Of a DNA stretch of 64,000 nt, positions 8,862 through 16,488 are shown one piece after another; the first letter of the stretch is position 1, and every line of letters starts with the position of its first letter. Made by a program: the position numbers and the translations under genes. The notes under the pieces are model-generated. The model was not told where the DNA came from. It did not search any database and was given only the letters and a program-made list of their open reading frames with translations. The stretch comes from a bacterium (GTDB lineage Bacteria; Cyanobacteriota; Vampirovibrionia; Obscuribacterales; Obscuribacteraceae): contig WGMS01000001.1 in assembly GCA_016124935.1 (NCBI GenBank), forward strand, positions 124,001 to 188,000. The letters run 5' to 3'.

Positions 8862-8885
8862 ACTTAAGTGCTTAAATGCTTAAGT
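8862..8885. terminator. AT-rich inverted repeat between convergent genes
   Basis: ACTTAAG (8862-8868) and CTTAAGT (8879-8885) are a perfect inverted repeat with a 10-base loop. They lie between the stops of the convergent genes at 8857 and 8891. The stem is AT-rich and no long T-run follows on either strand, so it would be a weak terminator at best. Confidence 0.3.
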
Positions 8886-8890
8886 CCTGA

Positions 8891-9652
8891 CTAATTCTCC
8901 GAACCATGCACCATTGGTACGAAGCGAACGGGAATAAGCTGTTTCTCTTTTGTCACGCCATTTTCTCTGGTGATAAGAACCAGCCACTGCAGGTCTCCCT
9001 TGCCTACAGGCAATATCATCTTGCCGCCTTCTTTGAGCTGATTAACTAAAGCTTGCGGTATCTCATTCGGTGCGGCGGTGACGATAATAGCGTCGAACGG
9101 GGCCTGGTCAGGCCATCCTTTATAGCCATCGCCCACCCGAATCACGACATTATCAACAGAAAGAGCATCGAGAGCCAGCCTCGCCCTATTAGCCAGTGCC
9201 TCCAGAATCTCTATAGAATAGACCTTCTTGACCAGTTTCGACAGTATCGCAGCCTGATATCCCGAGCCGGTGCCAACTTCGAGAACTCTGTCTTCGGGCG
9301 CCAATTGTAAGACCTCGGTCATGTAAGCAACCACATAAGGTTGCGAAATCGTCTGCTTCAAACCGATGGGAAGCGCGTTGTCTTCATAGCTCGAGTCTCT
9401 TATGGACTCAGGCACGAATAAATGCCGCGGTGTTTCTCTGAGCGCTTTCAAAACAGTCTCATTGGCTATTCCTTTGCTGCGAAGATCGGCAACAAGTTGA
9501 TCGTTCTGTCTATCGTACTTGAGTTGAATCGCTTCAGCCTCCCCTTCACCGTCAGTTTTGACTTTCTCCTGAGCACAACCGCTTGAAGCGAAAGAAAGCA
9601 TGCCCAGTGCGGTCATGCCCCCCAGGAACTTCCGCCAGTTGAAAAAATGCAT
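8891..9652 (-). CDS. pcm: Exported protein-L-isoaspartate O-methyltransferase-like protein
   Basis: Pcm uses S-adenosylmethionine to methylate isoaspartate in aged proteins, starting their repair. The core is clear: LRETPRHLFVPESIR, the substrate region LPIGLKQTISQPYVVAYMT, the SAM-binding loop VLEVGTGSGYQAAIL, and FDAIIVTAAPNEIP. Unusually, the 253-residue protein carries about 45 extra N-terminal residues containing a hydrophobic segment (GGMTALGMLSFASSGCAQ) that reads as a signal peptide, possibly a lipoprotein signal with cysteine after SSG. Classical Pcm is cytoplasmic, so this copy may act in the envelope, where SAM supply would be a puzzle. The enzyme family is sure; export is predicted by eye only. 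Confidence 0.88.
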   Translation of the reverse strand: MHFFNWRKFLGGMTALGMLSFASSGCAQEKVKTDGEGEAEAIQLKYDRQNDQLVADLRSKGIANETVLKALRETPRHLFVPESIRDSSYEDNALPIGLKQTISQPYVVAYMTEVLQLAPEDRVLEVGTGSGYQAAILSKLVKKVYSIEILEALANRARLALDALSVDNVVIRVGDGYKGWPDQAPFDAIIVTAAPNEIPQALVNQLKEGGKMILPVGKGDLQWLVLITRENGVTKEKQLIPVRFVPMVHGSEN

Positions 9653-9728
9653 CCACTGTCCTCCGGCATGAACCCGCCGATCTACAGTTTAGCAAAGAAG
9701 TGCCGTGATTCGACTCGACTTTTCGGTG

Positions 9729-10376
9729 TTACTTCTGGGCAATTCGCTTCATATCGGAAGCAACAGCGCTTCTTAAATTGGCGATCACGTTAGGCATGGT
9801 GCTCTTGAGCTGTTTATCTACGATCATTCTCGGGACAAAAAGCCCGCCGTCGATGTGTTTAGCATAGGTGACCCGGGTGTACTTGCCACCGTCAACGGGC
9901 TCCAGGAACCAGAAACCATCATTTGCTTTGAAGGCTCCGCTGGCGCGACTCCACTCCATCTGGTGCGGCTCGCTCTCTACCACATGGAGAACATAATCAT
10001 ACTTCACCAGTCCACCAAGGGAGACGACCTCGAATTCTACTTTCTTACGGTTATCCTTCTGGTCTAGTAGACGAATTTTTTTGAGGTTGGAGAAGACACT
10101 GGGTGCCTTGTCATAATCGGTCAGATAGGACCAGACATGCTCCGGACTGGATTTGATCATGGCCCTTGTCACATGAAACTCACGATCACCTATCTTCACT
10201 TTTTCCTGAACAATCTGACCACCGGAAAGCTGAGCGTCGCGGGTAACCGCGGCAACCTTCTTATAGTCCGTCGAGATTGCAACACTCTCTTGCGCTGCGG
10301 TCAAGGAGATTAATGCAGCCATACTTAAGGCAACCATCGCAAGCTTTCTGCTGCTTCTCTTTTCTGGTGTTTCCAT
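9729..10376 (-). CDS. Exported SRPBCC (START-like) domain protein
   Basis: The 215-residue protein has a signal peptide (KLAMVALSMAALISLTAAQE). A SRPBCC ligand-binding domain follows: the entry strand REFHVTRAMIKSSPEHVWSY, then LTDYDKAPSVFSNLKKIRLL, WSRASGAFKANDGFWFLEPV and a long C-terminal helix (ANLRSAVASDMKRIAQ). Such domains bind lipids or other hydrophobic ligands; many are annotated cyclase/dehydrase-like or polyketide cyclase. It is in line with the Pcm-like gene downstream (76 bases), both exported, so a shared transcript is possible. No catalytic residues can be assigned. Ligand unknown. Confidence 0.82.
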   Translation of the reverse strand: METPEKRSSRKLAMVALSMAALISLTAAQESVAISTDYKKVAAVTRDAQLSGGQIVQEKVKIGDREFHVTRAMIKSSPEHVWSYLTDYDKAPSVFSNLKKIRLLDQKDNRKKVEFEVVSLGGLVKYDYVLHVVESEPHQMEWSRASGAFKANDGFWFLEPVDGGKYTRVTYAKHIDGGLFVPRMIVDKQLKSTMPNVIANLRSAVASDMKRIAQK

Positions 10377-10710
10377 ATTTCAATGCACCTGCGGATCTTT
10401 GTATCTTTGGATCTTCGTACTTTAAAAAATCGAGCCGAACAGCAATCAGGTTGTGCATACCCCAGAAGAACCAGTCAACGGACTTCATTCGAGGAACAAC
10501 CGTCAATTTCAAAAAACGATAAACTTACTTAGAAGAGCCTTTCTAGAATGGCAACTTTTCTTGAAGACGCGGTCAGTGCCTAACTGTTCCCGAAACAGAA
10601 ATTTATTCTTACCGTGCTGTCAATGAACCATCCGGAGAAAACTCTGTCAAAATATTGCCGATAAACCTTATAAAATAGCTAGGTCCCAAGAAAGAAAAAG
10701 AGGAAGTCCG
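10377..10710. other. Intergenic region between divergent genes
   Basis: This stretch of 334 bases separates the SRPBCC gene (minus) from the Gly-rich exported protein gene (plus). No gene is supported; two opposed frames of about 80 codons here look random. A TATAAAAT run near 10671-10678 is a candidate -10 for the plus-strand gene, and AGAGGAAG precedes its ATG. Confidence 0.4.
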
Positions 10711-11463
10711 ATGGCAGCGAAGTCCAGTTCCATAACCGGGAAGCATAGAAAAGGCTTGATTTCCGGACTCTGCCTGGGCATGCTAATGATTCTCCAGCTC
10801 CATACAGAAGCATTGGCTACGGACTTTTCGAAAAATCCCTTCGCCGATTCCCAAAAAAGACTGGAAGGGCTCGGGTCCTACACCACTATTCTCAACGCCG
10901 GTCAGGCTCAAAGCTCCCCCTCGACAACTCCCTCGGTTATCATCGGCGCCCCTTCGCCCTTGCTAGGCGCCCCGGATGCCACCACTAGCAATGCCGGTAT
11001 TTTCAACAGAGCCCTCAGGGGCTATGCTGGTTTTAATTCAGGCTTCTCAGGCTTTTCAAGCTTCAATCCATATTTAAGCGGTTACAGAGGCGGCTTTGGT
11101 GGTTACGGAGGCTGGGGCGGCTATTCAGGCTGGCATGGTTGGGGTGGTCATAGCGGCTGGAGGAACTGGGGAGGATACGGCGGCTATGGCGGCTGGGGCT
11201 TCGATTCTGCCGGTCCGGCCTGGTCTGCCGGCTATGGTCCGTTCAACGAAATGGGTGGGACCTATTTCCATCAAAGCAGTCCCAGCAAAGCTTCTGGCAA
11301 CTATTACGCGCCATCCACCACCGATTCCAGCGCTTCGGGAAACTATTATTCTTCGAACAGCCCTCCGGTCAGCATGCCGATCAAACCCTATACTACTCCG
11401 GACAACTACTGGGGTCAGTCCGGCAGTCCCTTACCCAAAGATATCAACAAAGTGCCCTGGTAG
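10711..11463 (+). CDS. Exported Gly/Trp/Tyr-rich low-complexity protein
   Basis: The ATG has GAGGAA 8 bases upstream. A basic N-terminus and hydrophobic segment (SGLCLGMLMILQLHTEALAT) form a signal peptide. The middle (about residues 110-175) is an imperfect repeat of Gly with Trp, Tyr, His and Phe, of the type GGYGGWGGYSGWHGWGGHSG, followed by a Ser/Pro/Tyr-rich tail. Such composition suggests an unfolded or self-associating surface or matrix protein. No enzymatic motif is seen. It stands alone, with a convergent TPR gene ending 5 bases beyond its stop. The coding call is safe; the role is unknown. Confidence 0.78.
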   Translation: MAAKSSSITGKHRKGLISGLCLGMLMILQLHTEALATDFSKNPFADSQKRLEGLGSYTTILNAGQAQSSPSTTPSVIIGAPSPLLGAPDATTSNAGIFNRALRGYAGFNSGFSGFSSFNPYLSGYRGGFGGYGGWGGYSGWHGWGGHSGWRNWGGYGGYGGWGFDSAGPAWSAGYGPFNEMGGTYFHQSSPSKASGNYYAPSTTDSSASGNYYSSNSPPVSMPIKPYTTPDNYWGQSGSPLPKDINKVPW

Positions 11464-11468
11464 AGGCT

Positions 11469-12134
11469 TCAATCACGCTTCACGGCATTTTTTTTCAGGT
11501 TGTCCAGCTCGTTTTCAAGACTTTTTGTCTCAGCATGGGCTGCACCCAGCTTCTTTCTCTTGATAGAAAGGGCTTGTTCCAGCACATCTATCGCGTCGGT
11601 CTGCCTTCCCTGCCGAGCGTAGACTTTGGACAACCAGGCTAATTCGTCCGCTATATGAGGGTCTTCGGGTTTACCGGATTTATATGAATAGCGAGTATCG
11701 AGGGCCCTTTCAAAATAATGCCCTGCTTCGGAGAGCTTGTCCTGGTTAAAGCAGCAAACGCCCAGATTAAAACATGTATTGGCAATGCGCGGATCGCGCT
11801 CAGAGAGAAGGTCTTCACGCATAGACAGAGCAAGAACAAGATAAGATTCAGCCTCCTTCCATTGTTGCTGCTCCATATGAACTCCAGCTAGAGCATTGAT
11901 ACTAGAGGCCATCTCTTTGGAGCGATTGCCGAAACTTTTGGATTCAAGTAAGGAGCGCTCGAAAAATGCCTCTGCCTTTTTGTACTCTTTCTTCTGCATA
12001 CAGATACCGCCCTGATTGATCATAGAAGCCCAGCGAGCGTTATAACTCTGGGCTTCAGCCGAAGCGGTATAGAAGGCGAATGCTATCGCTATCAGGAGCG
12101 TTGTCAGAGCGATGGGTAGAGAGGAGATTATCAA
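11469..12134 (-). CDS. Exported TPR protein, translationally coupled
   Basis: The frame is open to 12230, inside the upstream gene, but a TTG at 12134 overlaps that gene's TGA as TTGA. Starting there gives 221 residues beginning with a clean signal peptide (IISSLPIALTTLLIAIAFAF, cut near ASAEA). Four or five TPR units follow, for example AEAFFERSLLESKSFGNRSK, WKEAESYLVLALSMREDLLS, LSEAGHYFERALDTRYSYKS and AIDVLEQALSIKRKKLGAAH, the last of the kinesin-light-chain type. It is a likely protein-interaction scaffold outside the membrane. The start is inferred from the overlap and the signal peptide; the TPR call is firm. Confidence 0.8.
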   Translation of the reverse strand: MIISSLPIALTTLLIAIAFAFYTASAEAQSYNARWASMINQGGICMQKKEYKKAEAFFERSLLESKSFGNRSKEMASSINALAGVHMEQQQWKEAESYLVLALSMREDLLSERDPRIANTCFNLGVCCFNQDKLSEAGHYFERALDTRYSYKSGKPEDPHIADELAWLSKVYARQGRQTDAIDVLEQALSIKRKKLGAAHAETKSLENELDNLKKNAVKRD

Positions 12135-12829
12135 CTCGTCGGAATCGTCGGAATTGTCGGAACTGCTGGAACCCCGGAGAACATCGAAGGCACAAAACCA
12201 GGAATCGGCGGTGGCGAGAGAATATTCCATTGAATAGATTCCAGGGTCTCGGCCACCACCTGGGCAACTGAATCCATTGAGTCTGCCGGAATAGAGAAGT
12301 GGATCTCGTCCACCTTAAGACCGTCACAGCGAGAGTCTACGAAAAGACTGATATGCATTCGCTCCTGGTTGATGTCGGACCAGAATACGAATAAGACGTT
12401 CTTGGAATTGATCGTTCTAACTTCGGCGCTCTCTATCTTGATAGGAATCATAGAGGCGATGTCAGGCTCGGTCTGGCATCTAGCCGTCACGGCAATCGGT
12501 CCGAGAACATCGGCTATAGGAGCCAGCCTTTCCGGAGAAACCGACTGGGGGCTTGAAACCAGACGAAAGAACTCATTGGCGATGCCGTCATCCACACTGA
12601 AGCCCCGGTGCCAGAAATCGAGCACGACTTCCCTGTCAGCCCTGAGGCGAAAACGGCGAAAAACCTGATTGCAACAGGAGACTTCTCCCGACAGCACAGT
12701 CGACTTACGGCACTCTTCGAAGGCAGAGAGCCTGACAAAGTTTACGCTATCCAGTATCCCACCCGACTTTTTGCTGGTGTCATCGCAATGGCTTGCAAAA
12801 TCGAGTTCTCCTAAAGCCTTTTCAATCAT
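12131..12829 (-). CDS. Protein of unknown function, coupled to the TPR gene
   Basis: This 232-residue frame starts at an ATG preceded by AAGG. It has no signal peptide or membrane segment and I recognise no family. Visible traits are a mixed alpha/beta composition, four cysteines in the first half, a segment LFVFWSDINQERMHISLFVD that looks like paired beta strands, and a proline-rich end made of PTIP-type repeats. Those repeats come from a short tandem DNA repeat near 12137-12170. The stop overlaps the TTG of the following exported TPR gene, so the two are likely made together. It may be a cytoplasmic partner, but this is only a guess from position. Confidence 0.65.
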   Translation of the reverse strand: MIEKALGELDFASHCDDTSKKSGGILDSVNFVRLSAFEECRKSTVLSGEVSCCNQVFRRFRLRADREVVLDFWHRGFSVDDGIANEFFRLVSSPQSVSPERLAPIADVLGPIAVTARCQTEPDIASMIPIKIESAEVRTINSKNVLFVFWSDINQERMHISLFVDSRCDGLKVDEIHFSIPADSMDSVAQVVAETLESIQWNILSPPPIPGFVPSMFSGVPAVPTIPTIPTS

Positions 12830-13124
12830 CCTTAATACCTGAACAGCCCAACCACAACCTGTGAGATACCGCGAATTCCTTACGTCTCTTGCCTGCCTAC
12901 CATCTCATTAAAGCGACGTTCGAGACAACCGTAAAATCCCCACGGCAAAGGGTCAAATGAAAGCTAGTTTATAAAACGGTCTTCTAAGGGGCAAAGTGAT
13001 GAAACAGTTCTCCATACTTGCTAGGCTCAAGTTCCCCGCAAATGTATAATCTTCATTAAAATCGAGACGTTTAAGAAAAATTCTTGATTAAGTACCGCAG
13101 CATAAAATCGAGAAAGCCGCCTCT
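12830..13124. promoter_or_regulatory. Spacer between divergent genes; candidate rel promoter
   Basis: No gene is supported in these 295 bases between the unknown gene (minus) and rel (plus). TAAAAT at 13103-13108 lies 16 bases before the rel ATG, which would place the transcript start about 10 bases before the ATG. No Shine-Dalgarno sequence is visible. No good -35 was found at the usual spacing. Confidence 0.35.
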
Positions 13125-15398
13125 ATGCAACAGACCTTTGAAAAACCGCTTATAGACTTGCTCAAAGCCCAGGGTCGAGATCCAAAAGATGTAGCGGTTG
13201 TTCAAAAGGCTTATGATTTCGCCCACAAAGCCCATGATGGGCAACTGAGGAAGTCAGAGGATCCTTATATTATTCATCCGGTCGAGGTAGCCGAGATACT
13301 GGCCAACCTGGAATCCGATGTTCCGACACTCTGTGCAGCACTTCTCCACGATGTCCTCGAAGACTGCGATGTTACCTCCAAAGAGATGGAGAAAGAGTTC
13401 GGACCGGACATCGTAAAAATAGTCGAGGGTGTCACCAAGCTTGGCAAGTTCAGCTTCAGCTCTAAAGAAGAGCGCCAGGCCGAGAACTTCCGCAAGCTCA
13501 TTGTCGCTATAGCCGAAGACTTTCGGGTTGTCCTTGTAAAAATGGCTGACCGCCTGCACAACATGCGCACTCTCCAGCATATGCTGCCTCATAAACAGGT
13601 GGAGATCTCCAAAGAGACCCTCGAAATCTATGCACCACTGGCAAACCGCTTCGGTCTTGGAGAGATGAAGTGGGAGCTTGAAGACCTCGCCCTCAAATAT
13701 GTTCACCCTGATGAGTTCCAAAAGCTGCAGAAACTGGTGATTAATTCACGAGAAGAGCGAGAAGACCTGATTCAGCATGTAATCTCCAAATTGGAAGAGG
13801 AGATAAAGCATCGGGGCATAAACGCCAACATATACGGCAGACCGAAGCATCTTTTCGGAATCTGGCTGAAGATGAAGAAACAGGCCAAGACATTCGAAGA
13901 GCTTTATGATGTGCTCGGGATAAGAATCATCGTAGACTCGGCAAGCGATAAGAATTTCTGCGAAATAGGCAAAGACCCCGACACCCACAAATGCTACGAG
14001 GTCATGGGAATAGTTCACGCCCTTTTCACACCCATACCCGGACGTTTCAAAGACTACATCGCCATGCCGAAATTCAACGGCTACCAGTCTCTGCATACCG
14101 CCGTAATCGGTCCCAACGGCAGACCGGTGGAAATCCAGATTCGTACCCGTCGCATGGATCACGTCGCCGAATACGGGATAGCAGCCCACTGGCGCTATAA
14201 AGAATCCGGCACATCGGAAAAGTCCGAAGACGGCAACGACAGGAAACTAGCCTGGCTTAGACAACTGGTGGACTGGCGTCAAGATCTGGCCGATGCCCAG
14301 GAATATATGGAAGAGGTCAAAATCGATCTCTTCTCCGACCAGACTTTCGTGTTCAGCCCCCGGGGCGACGTCATGGACCTGCCGACGGGCTCGACACCTA
14401 TCGACTTCGCCTACAGAATCCACACAGCGGTAGGTCATCGCTGTGCCGGCGCTAAAATCAACGATCGCATCATGCCACTTAATACGGTGCTCAAAAACGG
14501 CGATATCGTCGAGATCATCACCACAAAAGTTCAACAACCCAAAATGGACTGGCTCAATTTCGCCAAAACCCATGGCGCCAAAAGCAAGATCCGCCAGTGG
14601 TTCAAAAAGCACCACAGGGACGAGCATATCCAACAAGGACGCCAGATGCTGGAAGCCGAGCTTGGCAAGAACGTCTTAGATGAATTTTTGAAAAACGACG
14701 AAAGGGTAAACGACGTCGGCAAGAAACTCAACCTGCGAAAACCAGAAGACATACTTGCCGCCATCGGTTACGGCGACATAACCGTCGCTCAGATAACCCA
14801 CAAATTGAGGGAATACGAAAAGCAGAAGGAAGTCGAACTAAAAGGCTATGTCCTTCCTACCCCTCAAGAAGTCAAACCGAAAGATGTCGGTGGACTGGGA
14901 GGACTATTGCATCACCTGGCGAAATGCTGTCAGCCTGTTCCGGGAGAAGAGATTGCCGGGGTGGTAACCAGGGGCAGTGGCATAGCCGTTCATAGAGTCG
15001 ATTGCGCCAACCTCCTGAAAGTCGATGAAGACAGGAGAATGTCGGTAGACTGGTCCTCAGAAAGGTCGACTACTTATCCTGCCTGCCTCAAGGTAGAATG
15101 CCTTGATAGAGTCGGTATCGCCGGCGATATCTTGAAAAAAGTATCGGATAACAAAGTCAACCTCAAAGACCTCAGAGTGGAGACAAAGAAAGACCAGAAG
15201 TCGGCCATGATCATGTTGATTGTGGAAGTGAATCATATCGAGCAGCTCACTCAAGTGTCGCGGGCGATCTCTCAGATATCCGATGTCATCAGGGTGATCA
15301 GGAAAGACCATCATAAGAAAGCGCCGGTCAAGCAGAAAACCCAGAAAAACAATGTCACCCCGATACGCAATAAACGCGCCCAGGCAGACGGTAAATGA
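13125..15398 (+). CDS. Bifunctional (p)ppGpp synthetase/hydrolase, RelA/SpoT family
   Basis: This 757-residue protein is the stringent-response enzyme that makes and degrades (p)ppGpp. Domains in order: HD hydrolase (HPVEVAEIL, ALLHDVLEDC near residue 74, VKMADRLHNMRTL), so hydrolysis is likely intact; synthetase from about 236 (RPKHLFGIWLKMKKQ, YDVLGIRIIVD, FKDYIAMPKFNGYQSLHT, VEIQIRTRRMDHVAEYGIAA); TGS near 405-466 (VFSPRGDVMDLPTGSTPIDF); zinc-finger-like region (HHLAKCCQPVPGEEI); and a C-terminal ACT domain (680-735). A single long Rel of this type is usual outside gamma- and betaproteobacteria. The stop overlaps the rdgB start (ATGA), tying ppGpp control to nucleotide clean-up. The assignment is secure. 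Confidence 0.95.
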   Translation: MQQTFEKPLIDLLKAQGRDPKDVAVVQKAYDFAHKAHDGQLRKSEDPYIIHPVEVAEILANLESDVPTLCAALLHDVLEDCDVTSKEMEKEFGPDIVKIVEGVTKLGKFSFSSKEERQAENFRKLIVAIAEDFRVVLVKMADRLHNMRTLQHMLPHKQVEISKETLEIYAPLANRFGLGEMKWELEDLALKYVHPDEFQKLQKLVINSREEREDLIQHVISKLEEEIKHRGINANIYGRPKHLFGIWLKMKKQAKTFEELYDVLGIRIIVDSASDKNFCEIGKDPDTHKCYEVMGIVHALFTPIPGRFKDYIAMPKFNGYQSLHTAVIGPNGRPVEIQIRTRRMDHVAEYGIAAHWRYKESGTSEKSEDGNDRKLAWLRQLVDWRQDLADAQEYMEEVKIDLFSDQTFVFSPRGDVMDLPTGSTPIDFAYRIHTAVGHRCAGAKINDRIMPLNTVLKNGDIVEIITTKVQQPKMDWLNFAKTHGAKSKIRQWFKKHHRDEHIQQGRQMLEAELGKNVLDEFLKNDERVNDVGKKLNLRKPEDILAAIGYGDITVAQITHKLREYEKQKEVELKGYVLPTPQEVKPKDVGGLGGLLHHLAKCCQPVPGEEIAGVVTRGSGIAVHRVDCANLLKVDEDRRMSVDWSSERSTTYPACLKVECLDRVGIAGDILKKVSDNKVNLKDLRVETKKDQKSAMIMLIVEVNHIEQLTQVSRAISQISDVIRVIRKDHHKKAPVKQKTQKNNVTPIRNKRAQADGK

Positions 15399-15988
15399 AC
15401 CTGGCACTAACTCTGGGAACCAAAAATCCAGGTAAGCTCAAAGAGTTCGAAGAGCTGTCCAGGGACTGTCCCTGGCTGGAGCTGGTTCTGGCTCCTGCCG
15501 ATTTCGACCCGAAGGAGACCGGCAATACATATATAGAGAACGCCTTTATCAAAGCATTGGCGGCCGCGGAAGCCTCGGGCAGACTGTCGGCCGCCGACGA
15601 TTCCGGTCTCGAAGTAGACGCCCTGGAAGGCAGACCCGGTCTTTATTCGGCTCGCTATTGCGAAGGTTCCGATGCCCTGGGTAGAGCCAAACTTCTAAAA
15701 GAGCTTGAAGGCAAGGAAAACCGCTGCGCCCGGTTCGTATGCGCCATCGTTCTCTGCCAGCCCGGTAGTAAAGAGCCGATTTTTCAAACCGAGCAATACT
15801 GGACAGGGCGCATAAGCCTTACTGAGCAAGGCACTCAAGGATTCGGCTTCGATCCGGTTTTTCTGCCTTTAGAAAAAGATGTAACAGCCGCTCAAATTTC
15901 CGCAAAAGAAAAAAATCTACTCTCTCACCGGGGACAAGCATGGCGTCAGACCTTGAGGTTTTTAGAGAAAAACTTCATCAATCCATGA
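15395..15988 (+). CDS. rdgB: RdgB/HAM1-family XTP/dITP pyrophosphatase
   Basis: This Maf/HAM1-superfamily enzyme hydrolyses non-canonical purine nucleoside triphosphates (dITP, XTP) to monophosphates, keeping them out of DNA. Its 197 residues are the family length. Motifs are TLGTKNPGKLKEFEEL at the N-terminus, AADDSGLEVDALEGRPGLYS with the metal-binding acidic residues, GFGFDPVFLP, and LSHRGQAWRQ near the end, which stands for the usual SHRGKA. The K-to-Q change there is a small departure from consensus. The ATG overlaps the rel stop codon as ATGA, so translation is coupled. The function call is strong. Confidence 0.92.
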   Translation: MNLALTLGTKNPGKLKEFEELSRDCPWLELVLAPADFDPKETGNTYIENAFIKALAAAEASGRLSAADDSGLEVDALEGRPGLYSARYCEGSDALGRAKLLKELEGKENRCARFVCAIVLCQPGSKEPIFQTEQYWTGRISLTEQGTQGFGFDPVFLPLEKDVTAAQISAKEKNLLSHRGQAWRQTLRFLEKNFINP

Positions 15989-16131
15989 GCAAACGGACAT
16001 ATACAAACTCAGTTCACAAGAGCTAAAGTGTTTCCTCGTCAACATAATCTCTTGAAAGAGAAAAAAAAACAGTTGATTCCTTCAAGAGCCACGAACGCTC
16101 GTCGGGAAAGTATCAATGAAAGGAGCCCAGC

Positions 16132-16377
16132 TTGACGGACTTTGTCACAAGCACATCAAACCAGATGTCTCTGCCCAATGACACAGATTGGCAGGATAAA
16201 GCCTATGCAAGAAAGCCTGAAGAGAGCGATCGAGAGATAGATCTGAAAAACGCTTTCGATTGGCTTATGTCTGAAGACCATGCCGATAATCAGGTCAAGG
16301 AGAGACGCTGTGACCTGCTCATCTGGCTGCTTAATCTGGAGCTCAGATTGAGCCCCTACGTCGAAGAGCCTGCCTGA
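16132..16377 (+). CDS. Small acidic protein of unknown function
   Basis: A TTG start is set by AAAGGAG 6 bases upstream, one of the best ribosome sites in the window. The 81-residue product has no signal or membrane segment. It is rich in Asp/Glu and ends in an amphipathic helical stretch (CDLLIWLLNLELRLSPYVEE) after ERRCD. It lies between rdgB (143 bases upstream) and the UbiD-family gene (111 bases downstream). The strong ribosome site makes a real gene likely. No family is recognised. Confidence 0.6.
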   Translation: MTDFVTSTSNQMSLPNDTDWQDKAYARKPEESDREIDLKNAFDWLMSEDHADNQVKERRCDLLIWLLNLELRLSPYVEEPA

Positions 16378-16488
16378 TATTCATCGTTCTGTAAACTTAG
16401 TGGACTGATTCGACCAGGGACGGATCTGGACTCTTTCCAGGCGCTAAAATGACAGGCGTCCAGAGCAGATCTAATACCGGGTAGAAGC

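Noticed and set aside
16064-16090. CTCT...AGAG followed by an A-run after rdgB, possible terminator
   Set aside because: The stem is only four bases and the homopolymer is A on the transcribed-gene strand, not T, so it would not terminate rdgB transcription.
16425-16464. TCTGGAC/GTCCAGA inverted repeat upstream of the UbiD-family gene, possible riboswitch
   Set aside because: A 7-base stem with a 26-base loop does not match any riboswitch I know and could be chance; not enough for a feature.
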